Shown: positions 32,694 through 41,887 of the stretch, in pieces | Position numbering within the stretch: position 1 is the stretch's first letter | Layout: every line of letters begins with the position of its first letter | From: VYFG01 sp965248685 | Lineage (GTDB): Bacteria > Pseudomonadota > Gammaproteobacteria > Arenicellales > Poriferihabitantaceae | Direction of reading: 5' to 3' | Assembly: GCA_965248685.1 (NCBI GenBank) | Contig: CBDFKC010000003.1 | Coordinates: 2,232,001-2,296,000, forward strand | DNA length: 64,000 nt | Program-made: the position numbers and the translations under genes | Notes under the pieces: generated by a model | What the model was told of the DNA's origin: nothing | Database searches by the model: none | Seen by the model: the letters and a program-made list of their open reading frames with translations, nothing else

Positions 32694-34784
32694 GTGGCCA
32701 GAAAAACTCCAATTGATCGTTACCGCAATATCGGCATAATGGCCCATATTGACGCGGGTAAGACGACGACAACGGAGCGTGTGCTTTTTTATACCGGTCT
32801 GTCGCACAAGATTGGTGAAGTGCACGACGGCAATGCCGTTATGGATTGGATGGAGCAGGAGCAGGAAAGAGGAATAACGATTACTTCGGCAGCCACTACC
32901 TGTTACTGGAATGGTATGTCGAAGCAGTATCCAGAACACCGCATCAATATCATCGATACCCCGGGTCACGTTGATTTTACCATCGAAGTTGAACGCTCGT
33001 TACGCGTGCTCGATGGGGCGGTGGCGATATTTTGTGCGGTGGGTGGTGTCGAACCACAATCCGAAACTGTATGGCGACAGGCCAACAAGTATCAGGTTCC
33101 GCGAATTGCATTCGTTAACAAGATGGATCGAATTGGCGCTGATTTTGTGCGGGTAAATAACCAGATCAGGATTCGTCTGGGTGCCAATCCAGTGGCGTTG
33201 CAATTGCCGATCGGTGCCGAAGACAAATTTGAGGGAGTCGTCGACCTGATTAAAATGAAGGCGATCTACTGGGCCGAGCAGGGCATGGGAGTTACCTTCG
33301 AAGAAAAAGATATTCCCGAGCATATGCTGCAGCAGTGCGAGCAAGCCCGTGAGCAATTGGTTGAAGCTGCTGCGGAAGCCAACGAAAACCTGATCGACAA
33401 GTTTTTTGATGACGGAATTCTCAGCGAAAAAGAAATTTGCCAGGGAATCAGGGAGCGTACCTTGCGCAATGAAGTCATTCCGGTGCTGTGTGGCAGCGCG
33501 TTTAAGAATAAGGGCGTACAGGCTATGCTTGACGCTGTTATTGAGTACCTGCCGAGTCCGCTTGATGTGCCCGCGATCAAAGGAGTTGGCCCTGATGGTG
33601 TCACCGAGGTAGAACGTCCATCGGATGACAAAGAGCCATTTGCGGCTCTTGGATTTAAAATCATGACCGATCCGTTTCTCGGTCAGTTGGTTTTTCTGCG
33701 AGCTTACTCTGGCGTGTTGAATACCGGTGACATGATCTATAACTCGATTAAGGGCAAGAAAGAGCGAATTGGCAGATTGCTCCAGATGCATGCCAATGAT
33801 CGTGAAGATCTTAAGCAAATCCGTGCGGGGGATATTGCCGCGGTTGTTGGGCTTAAAAACGTTACCACCGGTGATACTCTTTGTGATCCGGATGCAGAAG
33901 TCGTGTTAGAGCGGATGGAATTTCCGGATCCGGTAATCTCCCAGGCGGTAGAGCCAAAGACGACCACAGATCAGGAAAAACTGGGTGTTGCACTGGGTAA
34001 ACTTGCCCAGGAAGATCCGTCTTTCCGAGTTACTACAGATCAGGAGTCTGGCCAGACTATTATTTCTGGTATGGGCGAGCTGCATCTCGAAATTATTATT
34101 GATCGACTCAAGCGTGAATTTAACGTCGATGCCAATATTGGTAAGCCCCAGGTCGCTTATCGTGAAACCATAACCCAGCAGGTTGAACAGGAATATAAAT
34201 ACGCCAAGCAAACTGGCGGTCGCGGTCAATTCGGTCACGTCCATATTCGTCTCGAACCCTGCAAGCCTGGTGCTGGTTATGAGTTTGTTGACGAAATAAA
34301 AGGCGGTGTAGTACCACGGGAATATATTCCGTCAGTAGACAAGGGAATTCAGGAGGCGATGCAGACTGGAGTGCTCGCTGGATATCCAGTTGTCGACGTC
34401 AAGGCAACCCTGTTTTTCGGATCTTTTCACGATGTTGATTCTTCTGAGCATGCCTTCAAAGCGGCGGGTATCCAGGCGTTTCGTGAAGGCTGTCGTAAAG
34501 CCGGGCCGCAACTTCTGGAGCCATTAATGGCGGTGGAAGTGGTGTCGCCGGAAGAGTATATGGGTAATGTGAATGGCGACATTAGTTCTCGTCGCGGCAT
34601 GATCCACGAAATGGAAGATTCGCCAAGTGGCAAGGTGATTAAAGCCGAAGTACCACTTTCAGAGATGTTTGGTTATGCAACCTCATTGAGGTCAGCGACC
34701 CAGGGCAGGGCGATTTATACCATGGAGTTTAAGAAATACGCGCCGGTACCATCAAAAGTTACTGATTCGATCAGAAACATTTGA
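32694..34784 (+). CDS. fusA: elongation factor G
   Basis: Translocation GTPase, 696 residues from a GTG start. Seen: MAHIDAGKTTTTERVLFYTG (P loop), RGITITSAATT, IDTPGHVDFTIEVE, NKMDRIGAD, domain IV (GGRGQFGHVHIRLEP) and domain V ending YAPVPSKV. Length fits the main fusA class rather than fusA2/EF-G2. In the str operon between rpsG and tufA, as in most Gammaproteobacteria. Confidence 0.99.
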   Translation: MARKTPIDRYRNIGIMAHIDAGKTTTTERVLFYTGLSHKIGEVHDGNAVMDWMEQEQERGITITSAATTCYWNGMSKQYPEHRINIIDTPGHVDFTIEVERSLRVLDGAVAIFCAVGGVEPQSETVWRQANKYQVPRIAFVNKMDRIGADFVRVNNQIRIRLGANPVALQLPIGAEDKFEGVVDLIKMKAIYWAEQGMGVTFEEKDIPEHMLQQCEQAREQLVEAAAEANENLIDKFFDDGILSEKEICQGIRERTLRNEVIPVLCGSAFKNKGVQAMLDAVIEYLPSPLDVPAIKGVGPDGVTEVERPSDDKEPFAALGFKIMTDPFLGQLVFLRAYSGVLNTGDMIYNSIKGKKERIGRLLQMHANDREDLKQIRAGDIAAVVGLKNVTTGDTLCDPDAEVVLERMEFPDPVISQAVEPKTTTDQEKLGVALGKLAQEDPSFRVTTDQESGQTIISGMGELHLEIIIDRLKREFNVDANIGKPQVAYRETITQQVEQEYKYAKQTGGRGQFGHVHIRLEPCKPGAGYEFVDEIKGGVVPREYIPSVDKGIQEAMQTGVLAGYPVVDVKATLFFGSFHDVDSSEHAFKAAGIQAFREGCRKAGPQLLEPLMAVEVVSPEEYMGNVNGDISSRRGMIHEMEDSPSGKVIKAEVPLSEMFGYATSLRSATQGRAIYTMEFKKYAPVPSKVTDSIRNI

Positions 34785-34835
34785 TCAACGACGAAATATT
34801 AATACATTAATCAACCTTTTCAAGAGAGTTCGAAA

Positions 34836-36026
34836 ATGTCGAAAGAGAAATTTGAAAGAACGAAGCCCCACGTAAACGTTGGAACGATCGGGCACGTTGA
34901 CCACGGTAAGACGACGCTAACAGCGGCGTTAACAAAAGTATTAGCGGCGAAGCATGGTGGCGCGGCGAAAGCTTTTGCGGATATTGATAATGCACCGGAA
35001 GAACGGGAGCGTGGTATTACCATAGCGACGGCCCACGTAGAGTATGAAACCGACGCACGGCACTATGCCCACGTAGACTGCCCGGGACACGCTGACTATG
35101 TAAAGAATATGATCACCGGTGCGGCCCAGATGGATGGGGCAATCCTGGTGTGTTCAGCCGCAGACGGCCCGATGCCCCAGACCCGTGAGCATATCTTGCT
35201 GGCGCGTCAGGTAGGGGTTCCGTATATCGTTGTGTTCCTGAACAAAGCCGACATGGTAGACGATGAAGAATTGCTGGAATTAGTTGAGATGGAAGTGCGT
35301 GAGCTGCTGGACAGCTACGAATTTCCGGGTGACGACACCCCGATTATCATTGGTTCAGCGCTGAAGGCGTTGGAAGGAGACAGCTCAGATGTTGGCGAAG
35401 GCTCGATCATGAAGCTGGCGGATGCCCTGGACAACTATATCCCGCAGCCGGAGCGCGCGGTAGATGGGGATTTTCTGATGCCGGTAGAAGACGTATTTTC
35501 GATATCAGGCCGCGGCACGGTAGTGACCGGGCGGATCGAGCGTGGCGTGGTCAAGGTTGGAGAAGAGATCGAGATAGTGGGGATCCACGATACGATGAAG
35601 ACGACCTGTACCGGGGTTGAGATGTTCCGCAAGTTATTAGACGAAGGTCAGGCGGGAGATAACGTTGGGATCCTGTTGCGCGGCACCAAGCGAGAAGAAG
35701 TAGAGCGGGGTCAGGTATTGGCCAAGCCGGGATCGATCAAGCCCCATACCAAGTTTGAGGCAGAGGTTTATATTCTGTCGAAGGAAGAAGGTGGTCGACA
35801 TACACCATTTTTCAAGGGCTATCGGCCCCAGTTTTACTTCCGTACGACGGACGTCACGGGTGCCTGTGAACTGCCAGCAGACGTAGAAATGGTAATGCCG
35901 GGAGACAACGTCAAGATGACGGTAGAGATGATAGCGCCGATAGCGATGGAAGAAGGCCTGCGATTTGCGATCCGCGAAGGCGGCCGCACAGTAGGTGCAG
36001 GTGTCGTGGCTAAAATTGTCGAATGA
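34836..36026 (+). CDS. tufA: elongation factor Tu, copy 2
   Basis: 396 residues, protein identical to the copy at 17797. The coding sequences differ by eye at two synonymous sites only (35003 A versus G; 35063 C versus T) while flanking sequence diverges at once on both sides, the expected result of gene conversion between tuf copies. The second copy belongs to the str operon (51 bp after fusA) and reads into rpsJ 44 bp later. Confidence 0.99.
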   Translation: MSKEKFERTKPHVNVGTIGHVDHGKTTLTAALTKVLAAKHGGAAKAFADIDNAPEERERGITIATAHVEYETDARHYAHVDCPGHADYVKNMITGAAQMDGAILVCSAADGPMPQTREHILLARQVGVPYIVVFLNKADMVDDEELLELVEMEVRELLDSYEFPGDDTPIIIGSALKALEGDSSDVGEGSIMKLADALDNYIPQPERAVDGDFLMPVEDVFSISGRGTVVTGRIERGVVKVGEEIEIVGIHDTMKTTCTGVEMFRKLLDEGQAGDNVGILLRGTKREEVERGQVLAKPGSIKPHTKFEAEVYILSKEEGGRHTPFFKGYRPQFYFRTTDVTGACELPADVEMVMPGDNVKMTVEMIAPIAMEEGLRFAIREGGRTVGAGVVAKIVE

Positions 36027-36070
36027 TCACGAATTCGTCACGTTAACCCTGAAATCAAGAGAATAGAACC

Positions 36071-36388
36071 GTGAAGGTAGAAAATCAGAAAATTCGAATT
36101 AGCCTTAAAGCATTTGATCACAAAATGATTGATCGTTCTGCTTTGGAAATCGTTGACACCGCGCGTCGTACCGGTGCGCTGGTTATGGGGCCAATTCCAT
36201 TGCCAACGAAAATCGAAAAATACACGTTGCTACGATCGCCCCACGTAAATAAAAAGGCCCGTGACCAATTCGAGATTCGAACCCATAAGAGGATTTTGGA
36301 TATCGTCGAGCCTACCGATAAGACGGTAGATGCGTTGATGAAACTTGATCTGGCTGCTGGGGTTGATGTTGAAATTAAACTTAATTAA
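36071..36388 (+). CDS. rpsJ: 30S ribosomal protein S10
   Basis: Ribosomal protein and NusE antitermination partner; 105 residues from a GTG start. Seen: KVENQKIRISLKAFDHKMID, GPIPLPTKIEKYTLLRSPHVNKK and the C-terminal LDLAAGVDVEIKLN. The gap to tufA is only 44 bp, so the long L4-regulated S10 leader and own promoter of E. coli are absent; the S10 operon is probably read from str. Confidence 0.98.
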   Translation: MKVENQKIRISLKAFDHKMIDRSALEIVDTARRTGALVMGPIPLPTKIEKYTLLRSPHVNKKARDQFEIRTHKRILDIVEPTDKTVDALMKLDLAAGVDVEIKLN

Positions 36389-36435
36389 GGAGTTGCTGAT
36401 TACGGCACTCCATAACGGTAACGAAGAGTAGAATA

Positions 36436-37068
36436 ATGTCTATCGGACTGGTAGGGAAAAAAATCGGCATGACTCGGGTCTTTTCCGAGCAAGGCGTATC
36501 CCAAACGGTGACTGTTATTGAAGTCACGCCAAACAGAATTTCACAAGTTCGCACAGAACAAGTGGACGGCTATAACGGCCTCCAGGTTACGGTTGGAAGT
36601 CGCCGTGCCAACCGGGTTACCAGTGCCATGAAAGGCCACTTCGCTAAAGCGGGTGTTGAGCCAGGTCGCGGTGTCTGGGAATTTCGCCTTGAGCAACCGG
36701 CTGAGAATGAAGTTGGCTCGGATCTTACCGTGGATATTTTTACCGAAGGTCAGAAAATTGATGTCTCGGGTCAGACCATAGGTAAAGGCTTCGCTGGGGT
36801 AATGAAGCGCCACAATTTTAAAGGTGGTCGTGCTACTCACGGTAATTCAAAGGCGCACCGTCTACCGGGTTCGATTGGTAACAACCAGGACCCAGGCAAG
36901 GTGTTTAAAGGTAAAAAGATGGCAGGCCATATGGGCGCGTCAAAAAAAGTCCAACAAAATTTGGAAGTTGTTCGAGTAGATGGAGAGCGAAATTTATTGC
37001 TGGTCAGTGGATCAATTCCCGGATCGAAAGGTTCTGACGTAATTATCCGACCTTCGAGTAAGGCCTGA
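36436..37068 (+). CDS. rplC: 50S ribosomal protein L3
   Basis: Early 50S assembly protein whose tip reaches the peptidyl-transferase centre; 210 residues. Seen: IGLVGKKIGMTRVFSEQG, GFAGVMKRHNFKGGRATHGNS, and GNNQDPGKVFKGKKMAGHMG, which contains the Gln methylated by PrmB in E. coli. Second gene of the S10 operon. Confidence 0.98.
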   Translation: MSIGLVGKKIGMTRVFSEQGVSQTVTVIEVTPNRISQVRTEQVDGYNGLQVTVGSRRANRVTSAMKGHFAKAGVEPGRGVWEFRLEQPAENEVGSDLTVDIFTEGQKIDVSGQTIGKGFAGVMKRHNFKGGRATHGNSKAHRLPGSIGNNQDPGKVFKGKKMAGHMGASKKVQQNLEVVRVDGERNLLLVSGSIPGSKGSDVIIRPSSKA

Positions 37069-37110
37069 TCGCTCGTCCTGACCAAAAACATTAATAGAGA
37101 GTTTAGATAA

Positions 37111-37731
37111 ATGTCTGTACAAGTAGCAATCAGCAAGTCAGATGGCGGTAAATCCGGCACGATGGACCTGTCCGATGCATTTGGTGCCGAATATAATGAA
37201 GCGTTGATCCATCAGGTAGTCACCGCTTACCAGGCTGGTGCACGATCCGGCACCCGGGCCCAGAAAAATCGAGCGGCGGTTGCAGGCGGTGGAGCGAAAC
37301 CCTGGCGTCAGAAAGGAACCGGCCGAGCGCGAGCGGGAACAATCAGCAGTCCGATATTCCGTGGTGGCGGACGTGCTTTTCCTGCATCTACCCGAGATTT
37401 TTCCCAGAAGGTGAACCGAAAGATGTATCGCGCTGCGATGCGGTCCATTTTATCTGAGCTTAATCGGCTGGATCGACTGGTTGTGGTTGAGAACTTTTCC
37501 ATGGACAAGCCGGAGACTAAATCTCTGGTTGCAACCTTGACCGCACTTGACGCGAGTAAAGCGCTGCTGGTTCTGGCCGAAGATAATACAAATATTGAAT
37601 TGTCGGCGCGTAATCTTAATTCTGTAGCGGTTTGTAATAGCAGTGAAATAGATCCATTTAGTCTGCTTTGCCATGACAAGGTAGTGGTCACGGTGGACGC
37701 TGCGAAAATTATTGATGAGGCATTGAAATGA
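37111..37731 (+). CDS. rplD: 50S ribosomal protein L4
   Basis: Exit-tunnel protein and, in E. coli, regulator of the S10 operon; 206 residues. Seen: the extended loop NRAAVAGGGAKPWRQKGTG, RARAGTISSPIFRGGG, and the C-terminal globular part. The macrolide-relevant loop residues KPWRQKGTGRAR look wild type. Stop overlaps the rplW start by 4 bp. Confidence 0.98.
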   Translation: MSVQVAISKSDGGKSGTMDLSDAFGAEYNEALIHQVVTAYQAGARSGTRAQKNRAAVAGGGAKPWRQKGTGRARAGTISSPIFRGGGRAFPASTRDFSQKVNRKMYRAAMRSILSELNRLDRLVVVENFSMDKPETKSLVATLTALDASKALLVLAEDNTNIELSARNLNSVAVCNSSEIDPFSLLCHDKVVVTVDAAKIIDEALK

Positions 37732-38048
37732 GTGCAGTTACCTCTGTAAAAGATGAACGCTTGTTTCAAGTTATTCTGCGGCCGGTGATTTCTGAGAAAT
37801 CCACGATCGCGGCAGACAAGAGTCATCAGATTGTGTTTGAAGTATTACCTGATGCCAGTAAAACTGAAATCAAACAAGCAGTTGAAAAACTGTTTGAGGT
37901 TAAGGTGCAGCAGGTACAAGTAGTGAATGTGCGTGGAAAAGTAAAACGATTTGGTCGCTTTCCTGGTAAGCGCAGTAATTGGAAAAAAGCCTATGTACGT
38001 CTTCAGGAAGGGCATGACATAGATTTCCTCGGCCTTGCAGGGGCTTGA
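37728..38048 (+). CDS. rplW: 50S ribosomal protein L23
   Basis: Docking site for trigger factor and SRP at the tunnel exit; 106 residues. Seen: ILRPVISEKSTIAADKSHQIVFEV, KTEIKQAVEKLFEVKV, and GRFPGKRSNWKKAYVRL. Slightly longer at the N-terminus than the 100-residue E. coli protein. ATG overlaps the rplD stop. Confidence 0.97.
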   Translation: MSAVTSVKDERLFQVILRPVISEKSTIAADKSHQIVFEVLPDASKTEIKQAVEKLFEVKVQQVQVVNVRGKVKRFGRFPGKRSNWKKAYVRLQEGHDIDFLGLAGA

Positions 38049-38082
38049 GGCTAGCATTTAGTTGAACAAAGAAATTTAAACA

Positions 38083-38907
38083 ATGGCATTAGCAAAACAA
38101 AAACCAGTTACACCCGGCCGTAGAGGCATGGTGAAGGTGGTGACTGCGGACTTGCATAAAGGCAAGCCATACGGTCCTCTGCTTGAAGCTAAAAAAGCGA
38201 TTAGTGGAAGAAACAACGAGGGTCATATAACGGTACGTCATCGCGGTGGCGGTCATAAGCGCCACTATCGTGTTGTTGACTTCAAGCGCGACAAAGACGG
38301 TGTGCCGGCATTGGTCAAACATATTGAATATGATCCCAATCGCAGCGCACATATCGCATTGCTGGTTTATCGGGATGGAGAGCACCGCTACATAATCTCG
38401 CCCCGTGGGGTCAAAGCTGGAGATTCGCTGATGTCCGGCGTTGGTGCGCCGTACAATAGTGGTAACTGCCTGCCGTTGCGTAATATACCGGTTGGTACGA
38501 TCGTCCACTGTGTGGAGCTCAAGCCTGGCAAGGGCGCTCAAATGGCGCGTTCAGCTGGTGCCTCGATTCAGTTTATCGGTAAAGAAGGTCAGTACGCTCA
38601 ATTGCGATTACGCTCTGGAGAAATGCGCAAGGTTCACCTCGATTGCCGTGCCACGATTGGTCAGGTAGGTAACTCCGAACACAGTTTGAGAAAGCTGGGC
38701 AAGGCGGGAGCCAAAAGATGGCGCGGAATACGTCCAACGGTTCGAGGTGTTGCAATGAACCCGGTAGATCATCCCCATGGTGGTGGTGAAGGCCGGACCT
38801 CAGGTGGTCGTCACCCGGTTTCACCTACTGGTGTACCGACCAAAGGTTACAGAACGCGTTCCAACAAACGTACTTCTTCAATGATTATTCGTAGAAGGAA
38901 GAAATAG
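38083..38907 (+). CDS. rplB: 50S ribosomal protein L2
   Basis: Needed for subunit joining and peptidyl-transferase structure; 274 residues. Seen: GRNNEGHITVRHRGGGHKR, GDSLMSGVGAPYNSGNCLPL, and the C-terminal signature VDHPHGGGEGRTSGGRHP with the conserved His. Typical length (273 in E. coli). Confidence 0.98.
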   Translation: MALAKQKPVTPGRRGMVKVVTADLHKGKPYGPLLEAKKAISGRNNEGHITVRHRGGGHKRHYRVVDFKRDKDGVPALVKHIEYDPNRSAHIALLVYRDGEHRYIISPRGVKAGDSLMSGVGAPYNSGNCLPLRNIPVGTIVHCVELKPGKGAQMARSAGASIQFIGKEGQYAQLRLRSGEMRKVHLDCRATIGQVGNSEHSLRKLGKAGAKRWRGIRPTVRGVAMNPVDHPHGGGEGRTSGGRHPVSPTGVPTKGYRTRSNKRTSSMIIRRRKK

Positions 38908-38909
38908 AT

Positions 38910-39182
38910 ATGCCACGTTCAATTAAAAAAGGTCCGTTTGTGGATCATCATCTCTGGTCAAAGGTTGAGAAGGCTAAAGAAGAAAACTCTCGCAAGCCTA
39001 TCAAAACCTGGTCGCGTCGCTCGATGGTTATGCCCGAATTTGTCGGCTTGACTATTGCAGTACATAACGGTCGGCAGCATATGCCAATTTTGATCAATGA
39101 AAATATGGTTGGTCACAAGCTGGGTGAATTTGCACCAACCAGAACTTACCGTGGCCACGTTGCTGGAAAGAAGGTTAAATAG
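38910..39182 (+). CDS. rpsS: 30S ribosomal protein S19
   Basis: Head protein that forms the A-site finger bridge; 90 residues. Seen: MPRSIKKGPFVDHHLW, KTWSRRSMVMPEFVGLTIAVHN and GHKLGEFAPTRTYRGH. 2 bp after rplB, 2 bp before rplV: tightly packed S10 operon. Confidence 0.98.
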   Translation: MPRSIKKGPFVDHHLWSKVEKAKEENSRKPIKTWSRRSMVMPEFVGLTIAVHNGRQHMPILINENMVGHKLGEFAPTRTYRGHVAGKKVK

Positions 39183-39184
39183 TT

Positions 39185-39535
39185 ATGCAAGCTAAATCAA
39201 TCGCCAAATACATCAGATTATCGCCGCAAAAATGCAGGTTGGTTGCTGACCAGATTCGATTACTGCCAGTTGAGAAGGCGCTCGAAGTCTTGCAATTCAG
39301 CGATAAAAAAGGGGCAGTGCCAGTGAAAAAGGTATTGGACTCTGCAATCGCTAATGCCGAACACAATGAAGGCGCCGATATCGACGAACTCTGGGTAAAC
39401 CTGATTATGGTCGATGAAGCCCCGTTGATTAAGCGGTTTCGTGCTCGGGCAAAAGGACGCGGCACCCGAATCCTCAAGCGTAATTGTCATATCACCGTTA
39501 GTGTGAGTGATGAAGCGCAACCAAAGCGGAGATAA
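39185..39535 (+). CDS. rplV: 50S ribosomal protein L22
   Basis: Lines the exit tunnel; 116 residues. Seen: SIAKYIRLSPQKCRLVADQIR and the C-terminal hairpin VDEAPLIKRFRARAKGRGTRI. The tunnel hairpin shows no insertion or deletion of the type linked to macrolide resistance. Confidence 0.97.
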   Translation: MQAKSIAKYIRLSPQKCRLVADQIRLLPVEKALEVLQFSDKKGAVPVKKVLDSAIANAEHNEGADIDELWVNLIMVDEAPLIKRFRARAKGRGTRILKRNCHITVSVSDEAQPKRR

Positions 39536-39538
39536 GAA

Positions 39539-40213
39539 ATGGGACAAAAAGTACATCCTAATGGCATGCGCCTTGGTATTTCAAAAGACTGGAATACCAA
39601 ATGGTATGCACACAGTAAGGATTATGCGCGAACCCTAGCGAGCGATTTGAAGCTACGTAGTTATATCAGCAAGCGCCTGTCCAATGCAGCAGTTAGCAAG
39701 ATATTAATTGACCGTCCGGCGCAGAATTTGAACGTCACGATTTTTACCGCTCGCCCCGGTATCGTAATTGGCAAAAAAGGCGAAGACATTGAGCGTCTGC
39801 GCCATGATTTAAGCAAGATCAATGGGGCGCCGGTTCAGGTGGCTGTAGAAGAGATTCGTAAACCGGAACTCGATGCTAAATTGGTGGCGGAAAATATTTG
39901 TCAGCAATTGGAAAAACGTATCATGTTTCGCCGCGCGATGAAGCGGGCGGTTCAGAATTCGATGCGTCTAGGCGCAGAAGGTGTCAAGGTAATGTTGTCC
40001 GGTCGTCTCAATGGCGCAGAAATTGCCCGAACCGAATGGTATCGGGAAGGCCGGGTACCGTTGCACACATTGCGCGCCGATATAGATTATGGCGTACACG
40101 AAGCCCTCACGACCTACGGCATTATCGGGGTTAAGGTGTGGATATTTAAAGGCGAGGTTTTTGAACAGGAGAGCCCTGTTGAAACTTCGGAGCAAAAAAC
40201 AGAGGCAGCGTAG
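39539..40213 (+). CDS. rpsC: 30S ribosomal protein S3
   Basis: mRNA-entry protein; 224 residues. Seen: GQKVHPNGMRLGISKDWN, KH domain with VIGKKGEDIERLR, and the C-terminal VKVMLSGRLNGAEIARTEW, then GVKVWIFKGE. The tail ends in an acidic, Glu-rich stretch. Operon neighbour of rplV (3 bp gap). Confidence 0.98.
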   Translation: MGQKVHPNGMRLGISKDWNTKWYAHSKDYARTLASDLKLRSYISKRLSNAAVSKILIDRPAQNLNVTIFTARPGIVIGKKGEDIERLRHDLSKINGAPVQVAVEEIRKPELDAKLVAENICQQLEKRIMFRRAMKRAVQNSMRLGAEGVKVMLSGRLNGAEIARTEWYREGRVPLHTLRADIDYGVHEALTTYGIIGVKVWIFKGEVFEQESPVETSEQKTEAA

Positions 40214-40229
40214 ACGAGGAAACTGAGCC

Positions 40230-40643
40230 ATGCTTCAACCTAAAAGAACAAAATTTCGTAAACAGATGAAAGGCCGCAACCGCGGCCTGGCTACCCGGGG
40301 TAACCGGGTTAGCTTTGGCGAGTACGGCTTGCAGTCATCTGGTCGTGGTCGTTTGACAGCGCGTCAAATTGAGGCCGCGAGACGAGCCATTACCCGTCAC
40401 GTAAAGCGTGGTGGTCGAATCTGGATTCGGATATTTCCTGATAAACCAGTATCGAAGAAACCTTTGGAAGTCCGGATGGGTAAAGGAAAGGGTAATCCTG
40501 AGTACTGGGTAGCGTTAATCCAGCCGGGTACCATGTTGTATGAAATCGAAGGCGTGCCAGAAGAATTGGCTCGTGAGGCATTTAGGTTGGCAAGCGCCAA
40601 ATTGCCTATTCAAACTAATTTTGCTGCGCGTCAGGTGGGTTAA
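40230..40643 (+). CDS. rplP: 50S ribosomal protein L16
   Basis: A-site tRNA accommodation; 137 residues. Seen: MLQPKRTKFRKQMKGRNRG, RQIEAARRAITRHVKRGG, IWIRIFPDKPVSKKPLEVRMG and GKGNPEYWVA. Includes the Arg hydroxylated by RoxA in E. coli (RMGKGKG). Overlaps the rpmC start by 1 bp. Confidence 0.98.
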   Translation: MLQPKRTKFRKQMKGRNRGLATRGNRVSFGEYGLQSSGRGRLTARQIEAARRAITRHVKRGGRIWIRIFPDKPVSKKPLEVRMGKGKGNPEYWVALIQPGTMLYEIEGVPEELAREAFRLASAKLPIQTNFAARQVG

Positions 40644-40834
40644 TGAAAGCTTCCGAAATAAGATCTAAGACCTCTGACGATTTAAAGCAAGAATTGACTA
40701 ACCTTCGTCAGGAACAATTTAACCTGCGCATGCAGCGGGGTGCCGGTCAGCTGGCGAACCCTGCGCGATTCGGCATCGTCCGAAAAGAAATTGCGCGAAT
40801 CAAGACTATTTTGACCGAGAAAGCCGGATCCTAA
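40643..40834 (+). CDS. rpmC: 50S ribosomal protein L29
   Basis: Small tunnel-exit protein; 63 residues of two helices (MKASEIRSKTSDDLKQELTN, LRQEQFNLRMQRGAGQ, RFGIVRKEIARIKTIL). Length as in E. coli. Starts at the last base of the rplP stop, ends 1 bp before rpsQ. Confidence 0.97.
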   Translation: MKASEIRSKTSDDLKQELTNLRQEQFNLRMQRGAGQLANPARFGIVRKEIARIKTILTEKAGS

Positions 40835-40835
40835 A

Positions 40836-41102
40836 ATGAGTGCACAAAATTCTGAAAAATCTGCGCGATCACTGCAAGGCAACGTGGTCAGTGCGTCGAT
40901 GGATAAAACCATCACGGTAATGGTGGAGCGCCAGGTTAAGCATGCGCTTTACAAAAAATATATTCGTCGCTCGACAAAGTTTCATGCTCATGACGAAAAT
41001 AATGAGTGTGCTGCTGGTGATCTGGTTCGAATTGAAGAGTGCCGCCCGATATCCAAGCATAAAAGCTGGCGTCTGGTGGAAGTTGTAACCAAGGCTGTAT
41101 AG
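40836..41102 (+). CDS. rpsQ: 30S ribosomal protein S17
   Basis: Early 16S assembly protein; 88 residues. Seen: LQGNVVSASMDKTITVMVER, KKYIRRSTKFHAHDENN and GDLVRIEECRPISKHKSW, the S17 signature. Last gene of the S10 operon; rplN (spc operon) follows after 10 bp with no separate promoter seen. Confidence 0.98.
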   Translation: MSAQNSEKSARSLQGNVVSASMDKTITVMVERQVKHALYKKYIRRSTKFHAHDENNECAAGDLVRIEECRPISKHKSWRLVEVVTKAV

Positions 41103-41112
41103 AGGCGATATC

Positions 41113-41481
41113 ATGATACAGATGCAATCTATTTTATCCGTAGCTGATAACAGTGGTGCCAAACGGGTTATGTGCATCAAGGTTCTAGGCGGATCCAAGC
41201 GACGCTATGCAGGAATCGGCGACATCATTAAGATTTCTATTAAGGAAGCGTTGCCTAATAGCCGAGTAAAAAAGGGTGACGTGTACAGCGCCGTAATCGT
41301 GCGAACCCGCAGTGGCGTCAGACGCCCTGATGGCTCCTTGATTCGGTTTGATCGTAATGCTGCGGTATTACTAAATGCCAACAATCAACCCATTGGAACG
41401 CGCATTTTTGGTCCGGTTACACGTGAGCTCAGATCAGAAAAATTTATGCGAATTATCTCTCTGGCTCCGGAAGTATTGTAG
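41113..41481 (+). CDS. rplN: 50S ribosomal protein L14
   Basis: Intersubunit bridge protein and RsfS target; 122 residues. Seen: MIQMQSILSVADNSGAKRVM, GDIIKISIKEALPNSRVKKG, RSGVRRPDGSLIRFDRNA and IGTRIFGPVTRELR. In E. coli the spc promoter precedes this gene; here only 10 bp separate it from rpsQ, so read-through is likely. Confidence 0.98.
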   Translation: MIQMQSILSVADNSGAKRVMCIKVLGGSKRRYAGIGDIIKISIKEALPNSRVKKGDVYSAVIVRTRSGVRRPDGSLIRFDRNAAVLLNANNQPIGTRIFGPVTRELRSEKFMRIISLAPEVL

Positions 41482-41538
41482 CCGGAAGAAATAGTGTCCA
41501 AGGCATTTTGAGAAAGACAAATTTAAATTTACAGTACC

Positions 41539-41859
41539 ATGCAAAGAATCAAAAAAGACGATGAAGTCATTGTGATTGCCGGTCGTGATAAGGGCAAGCG
41601 CGGCAATGTGCTGCGCGTGACCGCCGATGGCCGTGCCCTGGTTGATAACATCAACCTGGTAAAGAAGCACAAGCGCGGAAATCCAAATACCGGCGAAACC
41701 GGTGGCATCATCGAGCAGGAAGCACCAATTCAGCTGTCCAACCTTGCTTTATATAACTCGGCTACCGACAAGGGTGATCGAGTTGGGTTTAAGGTGTTGG
41801 AAGACGGCCGTAAAGTTAGATACTTTAAATCCAACGGCGAAGTCCTGGATCTGGCTTAA
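41539..41859 (+). CDS. rplX: 50S ribosomal protein L24
   Basis: Assembly initiator; 106 residues with N-terminal KOW motif (DEVIVIAGRDKGKRGNVLRV) and NINLVKKHKRGNPNTGETGG. Typical length. Spc operon gene, 57 bp after rplN. Confidence 0.97.
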   Translation: MQRIKKDDEVIVIAGRDKGKRGNVLRVTADGRALVDNINLVKKHKRGNPNTGETGGIIEQEAPIQLSNLALYNSATDKGDRVGFKVLEDGRKVRYFKSNGEVLDLA

Positions 41860-41887
41860 CCGAAGAGATTCATATTCAGATAGAGCA

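Noticed and set aside
34836..36026. Second tuf copy as an assembly duplication.
   Set aside because: Two internal differences, distinct flanks and the normal str-operon context show a real second gene.
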